A stretch of DNA of 64,000 nucleotides, taken from contig JAFLJS010000039.1 of the NCBI GenBank assembly GCA_022712895.1, positions 1 to 64,000 on the forward strand. The letters are read 5' to 3'. Each line of letters opens with the position of its first letter. The stretch's first letter is position 1. Source of the stretch: Desulfocapsa sp. (lineage in GTDB: Bacteria; Desulfobacterota; Desulfobulbia; Desulfobulbales; Desulfocapsaceae). The position numbers and the translations under genes were made by a program. Of the stretch, positions 8,019 through 15,844 are shown one piece after another. The notes beneath the pieces were generated by a model. That model ran no database searches. It was not told the origin of the DNA and saw nothing but the letters and a program-made list of their open reading frames with translations.

Positions 8019-9881
8019 ATGACAGCATCATCCTACAAGTCTATCATACCGCAAAGCATACAGTTGAGTGCTAAAAACATCCGGCAGATCTTCACCATCC
8101 ACCTACTCTATTCTGCCATTGCAGCAACCATCTTTGCCCCACTCACTGCTATCGTAGGACAGTTGCTTCTTCAGTTATCGGGAAAGCCAATGCTTTCTGA
8201 TTTTGATATAGCCTGGTTTATTCTATCCCCTGCCGGGATAGCATCCCTGATTTTTTTCGCCTCTCTGATGATCACAATCCTTGTTTTTGAACAAACATCG
8301 CTCATGGTAGTGATCTATGGTCATTTACACAAACAACAATTCACTGCCATTAATGCTCTTAGTTATACAGCAAAACACAGTAAGAAGATTTTTGTTTTTG
8401 CTCTGCAACTTGTACTTCGCCTACTGCTCATCACCCTCCCTTTTGTTTTTCTGTCAGCTGTAATTGCCTGGTTTACCATTACTGATTACGACATCAACTA
8501 TTACCTCACCACGAAACCACCAGTTTTTCTGATAACCGTTGCGATTATAATCATTCTGCTACTCATCATGAGCCAGCTGCTCATACGAAAACTGTTCAAC
8601 TGGTCACTGAGCCTGCCAATCCTCCTCTTTTCAAGCACACCTGCATCCCAACTCTTTTCAGTGAGTTCTGAACAGATTCAAGGATACAAAAAAGATCTAT
8701 TTATAAGCCTTACATTGTGGGCAACCCTGACCTTTGGCGTAGGAGCTGCGATTCTTGGCAGCATACACTTTTTTGGATCACTGCTGGCTCCCCGCTTTTT
8801 AGAATCTACCCCCCAACTCCTCTCTTTTCTGGCCGTATTTGTTACAGTTGCGAGCATTGCAAATTTCCTTATCACAACCTATAGTTCGGGAAGTTTCACA
8901 TCGCTACTCATACTGTTCTACAAGAACAAGTCACACGATATTCCACTATCTTTTGTTACTAAACCAGGAGCACAACAACAAGCTATCAAGCTGCCCTTGC
9001 TTATCACGAGCCTCCTAATCTTTTGTGGTACAGCGTTGTGGGGAAGTTTTCACCTGCTTCAGGATTTCAAAACAGTACAGGATATTCAGATCATCGCCCA
9101 CCGTGGCGCTGCTGGCAAAGCGCCGGAAAACACCCTCACATCCATTCAACAAGCGATAACCGACGGCACGGACTGGGTGGAGATTGATGTACAGGAAACC
9201 AAAGATGGGAAGGTTATTGTTATCCATGACAGTGATTTCATGAAACTTGCTGGAGTAAACAAGAAGGTCTGGGACATCACATATGATGAAACCAGGGCCA
9301 TCGACATCGGCAGCTGGTTTGCCCAGGAATTTTCCGCTGAACGTACACCAACTCTTGCTGAAGTGTTGCAGCTGGCCAAAGGAAATGCCAAAGTCCTCAT
9401 CGAACTCAAATACTATGGGCACACTGACAAACTGGAACAGCGGGTTGCTGCTATCGTGGAACAGGCAGGAATGGCAGACGATGTAGCGATAATGTCGCTA
9501 AAGCTTGACGGTATCCAGAAATTTCACAGTATACAGCCCCAATGGAACACTGGGCTTCTTACCACCAAATCCATAGGTAAACTCTCATCCATGGAGCTTG
9601 ACTTTATGGCAATCAATATGGCAGCAGCAACACCAGCATTTATTCGCAGTATCCATAATGCGAAAAAGGATGTGTATGTGTGGACTGTGAACGAACAAGT
9701 TGCAATGTTTCGCATGATGTCTCTTGGTGTGAATGGTATTATCACTGATGAACCGGAACTTGCTGTGAGCGTGCGTAAAAAGTTTAAAGAACTGACCAGC
9801 GTTGAACGTCTGGCATTTAATGCCATGGTACTGTTCAACAAGGATCTTCCCCAACGGATCTATCGGGATAATTCACCATGA
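8019..9881 (+). CDS. Membrane glycerophosphodiester phosphodiesterase
   Basis: The first ~340 residues contain about seven to eight hydrophobic segments, as in the GDPD membrane-domain family. Residues ~357-605 are a GDPD TIM-barrel with IIAHRGAAGKAPENT, WVEIDVQETKDGKVIVIHD and VYVWTVNE. These include the metal-binding Glu/Asp and the catalytic His pair of the HRG and HD motifs. Such enzymes hydrolyse deacylated phospholipids to glycerol-3-phosphate and an alcohol. The gene follows the cyclase by 15 bp and overlaps the next gene by four bases (ATGA), so it is translationally coupled to the small secreted protein at 9878. Confidence 0.88.
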   Translation: MTASSYKSIIPQSIQLSAKNIRQIFTIHLLYSAIAATIFAPLTAIVGQLLLQLSGKPMLSDFDIAWFILSPAGIASLIFFASLMITILVFEQTSLMVVIYGHLHKQQFTAINALSYTAKHSKKIFVFALQLVLRLLLITLPFVFLSAVIAWFTITDYDINYYLTTKPPVFLITVAIIIILLLIMSQLLIRKLFNWSLSLPILLFSSTPASQLFSVSSEQIQGYKKDLFISLTLWATLTFGVGAAILGSIHFFGSLLAPRFLESTPQLLSFLAVFVTVASIANFLITTYSSGSFTSLLILFYKNKSHDIPLSFVTKPGAQQQAIKLPLLITSLLIFCGTALWGSFHLLQDFKTVQDIQIIAHRGAAGKAPENTLTSIQQAITDGTDWVEIDVQETKDGKVIVIHDSDFMKLAGVNKKVWDITYDETRAIDIGSWFAQEFSAERTPTLAEVLQLAKGNAKVLIELKYYGHTDKLEQRVAAIVEQAGMADDVAIMSLKLDGIQKFHSIQPQWNTGLLTTKSIGKLSSMELDFMAINMAAATPAFIRSIHNAKKDVYVWTVNEQVAMFRMMSLGVNGIITDEPELAVSVRKKFKELTSVERLAFNAMVLFNKDLPQRIYRDNSP

Positions 9882-10453
9882 GTCTTAAAACTTTTTCTCT
9901 TGTATCTTTGTTTTTCCTCTTTCAAATGCTATGGAGCAGTGCACTGCTTGCCGAAGATGTTTCTGGTTTTGAAGAACAAATCAAAAAATTCGAGCTGAAT
10001 CGTCACAGTAAACTACTTGCTCAAATTGCGGTCCCGACTTCTACCCTTGCACCGTTTACGAGTGATGGCTGTAGTGGTGGGCTCTCTGTTGGATGGCAAT
10101 ATATAGCAGGGAAGATAAGTACTTTCGAAAGTATCCACGGCGAACGTCCTCCCTGGGAGGCCTGCTGCATCAGACATGACAAAGTATATCATAGCGGAGC
10201 ATCACAAAAGGATAACAGCAGCATAAGTTTTACCAGGCGAAAAGAAGCGGACATGCAACTAAAAACCTGTGTAATTGAAACCGAAAAAACAAGAAGTGGT
10301 GTTTTGCTGACAGAATATGATGTCACAGCTGAAGAACTGGAAACAATCTATCAAACCATAGGTGAGCTTATGTACAGGGCGGTGCGTATTGGCGGTATGC
10401 CCTGTACAGGACTTCCCTGGCGCTGGGGATTTGGCTGGCCTACATGCCTGTAA
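9878..10453 (+). CDS. Secreted protein with phospholipase A2-like CCxxHD motif
   Basis: The 191-residue product starts with a signal peptide (about residues 1-25, ending ALLAED). It carries DGCSGG around Cys65 and WEACCIRHDKVYHSG with Cys96-Cys97, His100, Asp101 and Tyr104. This resembles the catalytic helix of secreted phospholipase A2 (CCxxHDxCY), preceded by a Gly/Cys-rich segment that could act as the calcium loop. The third cysteine of the canonical helix is Val here, so disulfides differ. Its four-base overlap with a glycerophosphodiesterase gene supports a role in phospholipid turnover. The family match is motif-level only; an unrelated exported protein remains possible. Confidence 0.5.
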   Translation: MSLKTFSLVSLFFLFQMLWSSALLAEDVSGFEEQIKKFELNRHSKLLAQIAVPTSTLAPFTSDGCSGGLSVGWQYIAGKISTFESIHGERPPWEACCIRHDKVYHSGASQKDNSSISFTRRKEADMQLKTCVIETEKTRSGVLLTEYDVTAEELETIYQTIGELMYRAVRIGGMPCTGLPWRWGFGWPTCL

Positions 10454-10602
10454 AGATCGGTAAGCATAATATATAAAATTTGATTATTAAAAATCCCATC
10501 CTGAAAACTGGAACTCGTTATTTTCGACTACACTTTCTGCGGCTTTATTATGAAACTCTATAGAAGAGTCAGTCAAAACTGTTTAAGCTTTTAGTTATAT
10601 TC

Positions 10603-10630
10603 TTGACAGTCCGGTGGCACAGTTTATATT
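10603..10630 (+). promoter_or_regulatory. Sigma70-type promoter for thioredoxin-like/ccdA genes
   Basis: TTGACA (10603-10608) is separated by 16 bp from TATATT (10625-10630). It lies about 70 bp before the ATG of the thioredoxin-fold lipoprotein gene, in a 247-bp gap with no other gene. Confidence 0.6.
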
Positions 10631-10700
10631 GTCAGCTGTATTTATTAAGAAGGCCTTTAGTTTCGACAGATCAACAAAACCACATTTTGGATGAATAACT

Positions 10701-11132
10701 ATGTATAAATATTTTTTATTTCCTGCCTTACTCCTTCTCTTTACAGCCTGTTCAAGTGACGAGCAGCCCAACAAACCTTCCAACTCTGTAATATCTGGCA
10801 CAGAGAGGAGCACTACCATAGCTGCTCCATCCGCAGTTCGCCCATTGGCATCTCATAAAGTGATTTTCTTTTTAGACCCAAATGGAGGCCCTTGCCGTTT
10901 ACAGATTTCCATTCTCAATGACATGGCAGATGAACTTCGAGGTACTGTAGATATCCAATATGTGCAGACTACCGTCCCGGGTGATAGGGACACTTTTTAC
11001 CAGTATGGTATTCGGGCACTTCCCACTTTACTTCTTGCAGATGCCAGCGGTAAAGAGATCAAACGTATGACTCCCGGAGTAAAAGAAGCCGTGGATATCC
11101 GTCGTATGATCCAATCCATTCCTAATTCTTAA
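10701..11132 (+). CDS. Thioredoxin-fold lipoprotein with single active-site Cys
   Basis: The 143-residue product has a lipoprotein signal peptide (LLFTACSS, lipidated Cys about residue 16). The rest is a thioredoxin-like fold: a strand (VIFFLDPN), the active-site turn NGGPC and the cis-proline motif ALPTLLL. In thioredoxins the turn is CGPC; here the first, nucleophilic Cys is replaced by Gly, leaving only one thiol. It lies 10 bp ahead of the ccdA-like gene, so a periplasmic redox role fed by CcdA is likely. With one Cys it could be a monothiol or reductase-independent carrier. The fold is fairly sure, the function not. Confidence 0.7.
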   Translation: MYKYFLFPALLLLFTACSSDEQPNKPSNSVISGTERSTTIAAPSAVRPLASHKVIFFLDPNGGPCRLQISILNDMADELRGTVDIQYVQTTVPGDRDTFYQYGIRALPTLLLADASGKEIKRMTPGVKEAVDIRRMIQSIPNS

Positions 11133-11142
11133 TTACCATATC

Positions 11143-11805
11143 ATGCCTTTAGAAATCAGTATTACAACACTCCTTATGGTTACCTTTGCAGGCCTTGCTT
11201 CCATAGCATCCCCCTGTGTACTTCCCATGGTTCCTATTATCATAACAGGAACCAATGACGACAATAAATATCGACCACTGCTTATAGTCATAGGCCTCAG
11301 CTTCAGCTTTATGCTGATGGGGGTACTTACGTCTCTCTTTGCAGGAGCCGTTGCCGGTGTTATGCCCGTGGTTGAAAAAATGGTTGGTATTGTCGTTATT
11401 ATTTTTGGTCTTTCCATGCTGTTTGGCATAAATGTCTTTAAGAAATTCACTTTTTTCTATAAAGCTCAGCAGTTTCAAAGCAAGGGAAAATGGTCTGGGC
11501 TGATCCTTGGCATGACTCTCGGCATTATCTGGATACCCTGCGTTGGACCAATGCTTTCCGGAGTTCTGGCACTGGTCGCAACACAGGGAGAACTCACCTC
11601 CGGGTTGGTCTTACTGTTTTTTTATTCACTGGGATTTGCCATTCCAATGTTACTCGCAGGCTACGCATCACAATCAATTCGGCACAGGATTCGTGCTGTG
11701 AATAGTCACCCTGTGGCCATACGCCTGGTAAGCGGAGTACTTCTCGTTATTTTTGGCTATTTTATTCTTACTGCCGGTATGTTTGCCATTGGCAACTCTT
11801 TCTAA
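11143..11805 (+). CDS. ccdA: CcdA/DsbD-type membrane thiol-electron transporter
   Basis: The 220-residue protein has about six hydrophobic segments. It carries the two signature cysteines of the family, in IASPCVLPMVP near the N-terminus and WIPCVGPMLSG in the second half, which relay electrons from cytoplasmic thioredoxin across the membrane. Family members support cytochrome c maturation or periplasmic disulfide reduction. It follows the thioredoxin-like lipoprotein by 10 bp. The cytochromes encoded at 55-59 kb would need such a system, but the link is inferred. Confidence 0.87.
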   Translation: MPLEISITTLLMVTFAGLASIASPCVLPMVPIIITGTNDDNKYRPLLIVIGLSFSFMLMGVLTSLFAGAVAGVMPVVEKMVGIVVIIFGLSMLFGINVFKKFTFFYKAQQFQSKGKWSGLILGMTLGIIWIPCVGPMLSGVLALVATQGELTSGLVLLFFYSLGFAIPMLLAGYASQSIRHRIRAVNSHPVAIRLVSGVLLVIFGYFILTAGMFAIGNSF

Positions 11806-11806
11806 A

Positions 11807-11848
11807 TTTTTAAGTCACCATGGAGCATGCTCCATGGTGACTTAAAAA
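11807..11848. repeat. Perfect 42-bp palindrome
   Basis: Bases 11807-11827 are the exact reverse complement of 11828-11848, centred on GCATGC, two bases past the ccdA stop codon. As RNA it would form a long stem, but it has T5 upstream and A5 downstream, the reverse of an intrinsic terminator. It may be a processing or termination structure, or a site of recent duplication-inversion. Confidence 0.85.
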
Positions 11849-11998
11849 GACTCTCTTTTAGTACCCTCTCTCTTTTTTTGTTTATCCTGATATCAAAATC
11901 CGTTTTTTCTGCTGCCAAAATATTGTTTCTTTTTCCACTGTTACTTAATACCACCTGAAACATCTCAACTTCCTTTAATGTTATTGATTTAAAATCAA

Positions 11999-12038
11999 TT
12001 GACTTTTAAGCGCCCCCTCTATAGGGTACCCCCCTATA
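11999..12038 (+). promoter_or_regulatory. Metal-responsive promoter/operator for the csoR-mntP-dmeF operon
   Basis: TTGACT (11999-12004) is followed after 15 bp by TATAGG (12020-12025). Overlapping the -10 is a 19-bp palindrome: TATAGGG (12020-12026), a five-base centre, and CCCTATA (12032-12038). Its centre includes a C6 run. A/T flanks with a G/C tract are typical of operators bound by CsoR/RcnR-family repressors. It is ideally placed for autoregulation by the product of 12063-12341, whose SD (GGAGGAG, 12051-12057) follows. Confidence 0.65.
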
Positions 12039-12062
12039 ACCATATAGTAGGGAGGAGCAGCC

Positions 12063-12341
12063 ATGGGATTGTGCGGAACGGATCAGGACAAAAAACGACT
12101 AGTCACCAGATTGCGTCGCATCGAGGGACAGATGAGAGGGCTTAGTAAAATGATTGACGAAGACCAGGACTGCATGGATGTGCTGCGTCAAGTTACATCA
12201 GCCTCCAGTGCCCTGCGTGGAGTCTGGACACAGATAGTAGGGGATCACATAAGAGGCTGCTTACAAAATGCCAGCCTGGATGTGGATAACCGAGATTTGC
12301 TGATAGAAGAATTAATGGAACATCTAGGGAAAATACGATAA
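12063..12341 (+). CDS. CsoR/RcnR-family metal-sensing repressor
   Basis: The 92-residue all-helical protein has the family N-terminal motif RLRRIEGQMRGL. Metal-ligand positions are Cys37, His62 and Cys66, spaced as in the Cys-His-Cys triad of copper-sensing CsoR and nickel-sensing InrS rather than the His-rich set of RcnR. Such repressors bind a G/C-tract operator and release it on metal binding. ATG follows GGAGGAG at ideal spacing. The stop codon abuts the mntP start (TAAATG). Because the downstream genes are Mn and Co/Ni-type exporters, the inducer is probably Ni, Co or Cu; the sequence cannot decide which. Confidence 0.85.
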   Translation: MGLCGTDQDKKRLVTRLRRIEGQMRGLSKMIDEDQDCMDVLRQVTSASSALRGVWTQIVGDHIRGCLQNASLDVDNRDLLIEELMEHLGKIR

Positions 12342-12899
12342 ATGGATTTTATAGGACTTTTATTCATAGCTGTGGGACTTGCTGCCGACTCCCTTGCGGT
12401 CTCAGTAAGCAGTGGTGCCATTATCCATAAAATGCGTTTGCGGCACGCTCTGCGCATCGCCATCTTTTTCAGCTTTTTCCAGGGCCTTATGCCATGGATT
12501 GGCTGGGAACTAGCAAGTCTTGCCGGTGACTGGCTCCAGGCAATTGATCACTGGATCGCCTTTACACTCCTTGTTCTTATTGGCGGCAAGATGATATACG
12601 ACTCAAGACAGACACGCGAAGAAAATGATCGTGACCCACTCAATATTTATATATTATTTACTCTTGCCATAGCCACCAGTATCGACGCTCTAGCCATTGG
12701 CGTAACCTTCTCTTTTCTAGATATTTCAATCCTTGAGCCTGTCCTAATTATCGGACTCGTAACCTTTATTTTGAGCTTGGCAGGCACCTACATCGGCGCA
12801 TTTTTCGGCCATATATTTGAAGATAAAATTGAACTGGCTGGTGGCCTAATCCTGATAGGAATTGGTGTAAAAATCCTTCTGGAACACCTGCTATTTTAA
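12342..12899 (+). CDS. mntP: Manganese efflux pump MntP
   Basis: The 185-residue protein has six predicted membrane helices. It carries the duplicated MntP motif: ADSLAVSVSSG in helix 1 and TSIDALAIGVTF in the second half, each with a membrane Asp. GWELASLAGDW and GGKMIYDS also fit. MntP exports Mn(II). Its start codon directly follows the repressor's stop codon, so it is coupled to the sensor and not under the usual riboswitch/MntR control seen in enterics. Confidence 0.9.
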   Translation: MDFIGLLFIAVGLAADSLAVSVSSGAIIHKMRLRHALRIAIFFSFFQGLMPWIGWELASLAGDWLQAIDHWIAFTLLVLIGGKMIYDSRQTREENDRDPLNIYILFTLAIATSIDALAIGVTFSFLDISILEPVLIIGLVTFILSLAGTYIGAFFGHIFEDKIELAGGLILIGIGVKILLEHLLF

Positions 12900-12919
12900 T
12901 CACATTTTAAGGAAGAAAT

Positions 12920-13870
12920 ATGCATACTTTGGCTCAACAACAGATCCAGCACACTCATAGCTATGAACAGTGCACAAGAGGCAACGAAAGAAAAACCATA
13001 GTGGTGATCATTATCACCTTTATCACCATGGGTGTGGAAATAAGTGCTGGAATGCTCACCGGCTCCATGGCTCTCTTAGCAGATGGCTACCATATGGGTA
13101 CTCACGCTCTGGCACTTGGCATCACCTGGTTTGCCTATATCATGGCCAGACGCTATTCCGACAATACCAGTTTCAGTTTTGGTACCGGCAAGTTTGGAAT
13201 TCTTGCAGGCTATACTTCGGCGCTATTTCTCGGGGTTACAGCAGTTTACATGATAGTGGAATCCTTTCGTCGCTTTTTCAGTCCGGTAACCATCGGTTTC
13301 AACGACGCCATAATAGTTGCAGTAGTTGGCCTGTTGGTCAATGTAGTCTGTGTCTGGGTGTTGCATGGAGGCGGACACGATCATCACACGCACGATCATG
13401 ACCATCACCACCATGCCCAACCCGACGACCATAACCTAAAAGCAGCCTATCTCCATGTTCTGGCTGACGCCCTCACCTCAGTACTTGCCATTGTAGCTCT
13501 TTTGGCCGGAAAATTTTTGGGACTAGTGGCTCTTGATCCCTTAATGGGAATTGTTGGCGGATTATTGATCGGACGCTGGGCCTGGGGATTGCTTACTTCC
13601 AGTGGTTTTATCCTGCTTGATGGTAGTCAAGAAAAGACTACCAGCAAGGAAATTATAAGTGCTATGGAAGGCGATCTTGACACCAAAGTAGTTGACCTAC
13701 ACCTTTGGCATTTAGGTTCCAATAGTATGGGCTTACTTATCAGCCTGGTAGCAAGAAATCCCAAAACCTCTCAGGAATATCGTAAACGTCTGGCTACAAT
13801 TCCGAAGCTGGATCATATTACCATCGAAATTCATTCCTGCAAAGACGATGCATGTGCCTGCCACGCATAA
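12920..13870 (+). CDS. dmeF: DmeF-like cation diffusion facilitator
   Basis: The 316-residue CDF exporter has six membrane segments. It has DGYHMGTHA in helix 2 and HVLADALTS (HxxxD) in helix 5, the intramembrane metal site. A histidine-rich cytoplasmic loop between helices 4 and 5 (HDHHTHDHDHHHHAQ) is followed by a C-terminal metal-binding domain. Starting with MHT and bearing THALALGITWFAY, it resembles DmeF, a Co/Ni exporter, more than zinc-type CzcD. An AAGGAAG SD precedes the ATG, and the gene lies 20 bp after mntP. In other proteobacteria dmeF is paired with a CsoR/RcnR regulator, as here. Confidence 0.85.
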   Translation: MHTLAQQQIQHTHSYEQCTRGNERKTIVVIIITFITMGVEISAGMLTGSMALLADGYHMGTHALALGITWFAYIMARRYSDNTSFSFGTGKFGILAGYTSALFLGVTAVYMIVESFRRFFSPVTIGFNDAIIVAVVGLLVNVVCVWVLHGGGHDHHTHDHDHHHHAQPDDHNLKAAYLHVLADALTSVLAIVALLAGKFLGLVALDPLMGIVGGLLIGRWAWGLLTSSGFILLDGSQEKTTSKEIISAMEGDLDTKVVDLHLWHLGSNSMGLLISLVARNPKTSQEYRKRLATIPKLDHITIEIHSCKDDACACHA

Positions 13871-13881
13871 AAGGCTCTCAC

Positions 13882-13900
13882 AAAAGTAAGGCACACCTAA
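13882..13900 (+). promoter_or_regulatory. DtxR/IdeR-like box 1
   Basis: AAAAGTAAGGCACACCTAA ends just upstream of a -35 element. It matches the DtxR/IdeR consensus (TTAGGTTAGSCTAACCTAA) at 13 of 19 positions by eye and is repeated almost exactly at 13955-13973. Confidence 0.5.
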
Positions 13901-13909
13901 CAAAACCAA

Positions 13910-13938
13910 TTGACAAGCCCATCTGCACCTTGTATATA
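13910..13938 (+). promoter_or_regulatory. Consensus sigma70 promoter for iron-type binding protein
   Basis: TTGACA (13910-13915) and TATATA (13933-13938) are separated by exactly 17 bp. The promoter is flanked by the two DtxR-like boxes, one ending nine bases before the -35 and one covering the expected start of transcription, an arrangement suited to repression. Confidence 0.75.
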
Positions 13939-13954
13939 GAAGCCGTCTTGCGCC

Positions 13955-13973
13955 AAAAGTAAGGCCAACCTAA
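13955..13973 (+). promoter_or_regulatory. DtxR/IdeR-like box 2
   Basis: AAAAGTAAGGCCAACCTAA is the second copy of the box at 13882, with 14 of 19 matches to the DtxR/IdeR consensus by eye. It lies 16 bases downstream of the -10 element, where bound repressor would block initiation. Confidence 0.5.
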
Positions 13974-14016
13974 TTAAGTACAGATACACAAACTACACAT
14001 TTCCATGGAGGAAATA

Positions 14017-15027
14017 ATGTTTTTAAAAAGAATCAGCACTCTGTTCCTGACAGTTGCCCTGCTTGTAAGCATCGGCCAGGAATTTGTTATGGCAGACGAA
14101 ATCGTCGTCTATTCAGCCAGAAAAGAACATCTTATAAAACCACTTTTTGAGGCTTACACCAAAGAAACCGGAGAAAAAATAATTTATGTGACGGACAAAG
14201 CCGGTCCACTGATGCAACGTCTAAAAGCGGAAGGGAAAAATAGTCGCGCCGACCTGTTGCTCACCGTAGATGCCGGTAATCTCTGGCATGCTGCCAACGA
14301 AGGGCTTCTTGCCACCATACAGTCACCGATTCTGGACAAGAACATCCCTTCCCACCTGAAAGATCCAAAGAATCGCTGGTTTGGTCTGTCTCTGCGGGCA
14401 CGCACCATTGTTTATGCTACAGATCGGGTTACTCCTGAACAACTCACGACTTACGAGGCACTTGGAGATACAAAATGGAAAGGCAAGCTACTGCTGCGTA
14501 CCTCCAAAAAAGTATACAACCAGTCCCTGGTAGCGATGTTGATTGCCGAACATGGGGAAGAGAAGACCGAGGCCATTGTAAAATCCTGGGTCGATAATCT
14601 GGCCACCGCGCCATTCTCCAATGATACCAAAACAATGAAAGCTATTCTTGCCGGCCAGGGTGATGTGGGCATTGTTAATACCTACTACTTCGGTCGACTG
14701 CTGAAGAAAGATCCAAACCTTAAACTTGCACTCTTCTGGCCCAACCAGGGAGGGAGCGGGGTTCACGTAAATGTTTCCGGAGGTGGTGTCACCGCCCATG
14801 CCAGAAATCCACAGGGAGCTACCAGACTCTTGGAATGGCTCTCTTCTCCCAAAGCGCAAAATCTCTTTGCCGGGGCTAATATGGAATACCCGGTCAATCC
14901 AGATGTTCAGGCAGATGCCACCGTGGCCGCATGGGGATCATTTCAGGAAAATAAGCTGAACATAGCAAAAGCTGGTGAGTTGCAGGCTGCTGCCATCCGT
15001 CTTATGGACCGTGCAGGATACCGTTAA
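14017..15027 (+). CDS. Fe(III)-type ABC transporter substrate-binding protein
   Basis: The start is ATG 14017, because GGAGGA lies just before it; the in-frame ATG at 14005 overlaps that SD. The 336-residue product has a signal peptide ending FVMADE. It then has EIVVYSARKEHLIKPLFEAY, SRADLLLTVDAGNLW, WFGLSLRARTIVYA and DVGIVNTYYFGRL. These are typical of FbpA/FutA-type ferric iron-binding proteins. The Tyr pair in NTYYFGR corresponds to the iron-coordinating tyrosines of that family. No permease or ATPase gene is adjacent, so it is an orphan that must use partners elsewhere. Confidence 0.87.
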   Translation: MFLKRISTLFLTVALLVSIGQEFVMADEIVVYSARKEHLIKPLFEAYTKETGEKIIYVTDKAGPLMQRLKAEGKNSRADLLLTVDAGNLWHAANEGLLATIQSPILDKNIPSHLKDPKNRWFGLSLRARTIVYATDRVTPEQLTTYEALGDTKWKGKLLLRTSKKVYNQSLVAMLIAEHGEEKTEAIVKSWVDNLATAPFSNDTKTMKAILAGQGDVGIVNTYYFGRLLKKDPNLKLALFWPNQGGSGVHVNVSGGGVTAHARNPQGATRLLEWLSSPKAQNLFAGANMEYPVNPDVQADATVAAWGSFQENKLNIAKAGELQAAAIRLMDRAGYR

Positions 15028-15031
15028 GGTT

Positions 15032-15186
15032 GATGGCGTCGTAAAAAACTCTCCATCTCCTTCGTTGCTGCACATTTTCTATCATTACGACGTACCTTAG
15101 TACGCCGAAATAATAGAAAATATTTGCGCCTCGGATATGAAGTTTTTTACTTAACCATCTAAATTCTGGGTTTTTACGAGTTTATC
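15032..15186. repeat. Palindromic repeat family, copy B
   Basis: The element occupies almost the whole gap between the iron-binding protein and the DUF4388 gene. The core palindrome runs from GATGG (15032) to CCATC (15155-15159). Inside are TTTCTATCATT paired with AATAATAGAAA, and the core ACGACGTACC...GTACGCCG. A trailing ~27-bp extension is shared with copy A, which lies in the opposite orientation. Confidence 0.85.
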
Positions 15187-15209
15187 ATATTTCACATTCA
15201 GAGACATAT

Positions 15210-15779
15210 ATGAAACTTAAATTCAAACAAAAAAATGCTATTGCCTTACAAGGTGATCTTTCCGTTGTAACAATTGAGAACCTCATGCAACTCCTAGGTC
15301 ACGCTGGCTTACACGGTGAGTTACAGATCAAAACAACCAACAATTCTGCTGTCCTTTTCGTTCATAAAGGAACTCTGATATATAGTTATCTTAAAAAAAA
15401 CCCAATGAAAATTGGTCAGCGATTAATACAGGGAAATTATATAAGCAATGAACAGCTACGAGATTGCCTTTCTCCATTTTGGAGTAAATCATCTCGACCT
15501 AGAATTGGAAAAATATTGGTTGAAAAAGGGTACATACAACAAAAAGACCTGGAAAAAGTGCATAAAGAACAGAGTAAAGCTATTTTTTTTAAAATTCTTT
15601 CATGGAAAAAAGGTTCATTTGCTTTCCTTGTTAAAAGAATTCCCAAAAATGAAGATATTTTCCTCCAGGAGAGAATTGATCACCTCACTCTTGAGGGTAT
15701 TTTCCGTGTTGATGAACTTGCGAGTCCAAGTGATGAAGCAGAACTTGAATCAACGTTAAATGTAAAATCGGCAGTGTGA
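15210..15779 (+). CDS. DUF4388 (PATAN-like) protein
   Basis: The 189-residue cytoplasmic protein begins with the DUF4388 pattern: ALQGDLSVVTIENLMQLLGH, then GELQIKT and AVLFVHKGTLIYS. A repeat of GQRLIQGNYISNEQL / GKILVEKGYIQQKDL follows, as in proteins with two short helical repeats. Such domains occur in regulatory and motility-linked proteins of Desulfobacterota and relatives, often in two-component contexts. No receiver or kinase domain is present and the neighbours give no clue. The function is unknown. Confidence 0.7.
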   Translation: MKLKFKQKNAIALQGDLSVVTIENLMQLLGHAGLHGELQIKTTNNSAVLFVHKGTLIYSYLKKNPMKIGQRLIQGNYISNEQLRDCLSPFWSKSSRPRIGKILVEKGYIQQKDLEKVHKEQSKAIFFKILSWKKGSFAFLVKRIPKNEDIFLQERIDHLTLEGIFRVDELASPSDEAELESTLNVKSAV

Positions 15780-15844
15780 TACGAGACATATGCGTACCAC
15801 TTTTACGGCATTTATTCTTAACGAAGTGAACTGACGACTATTTT

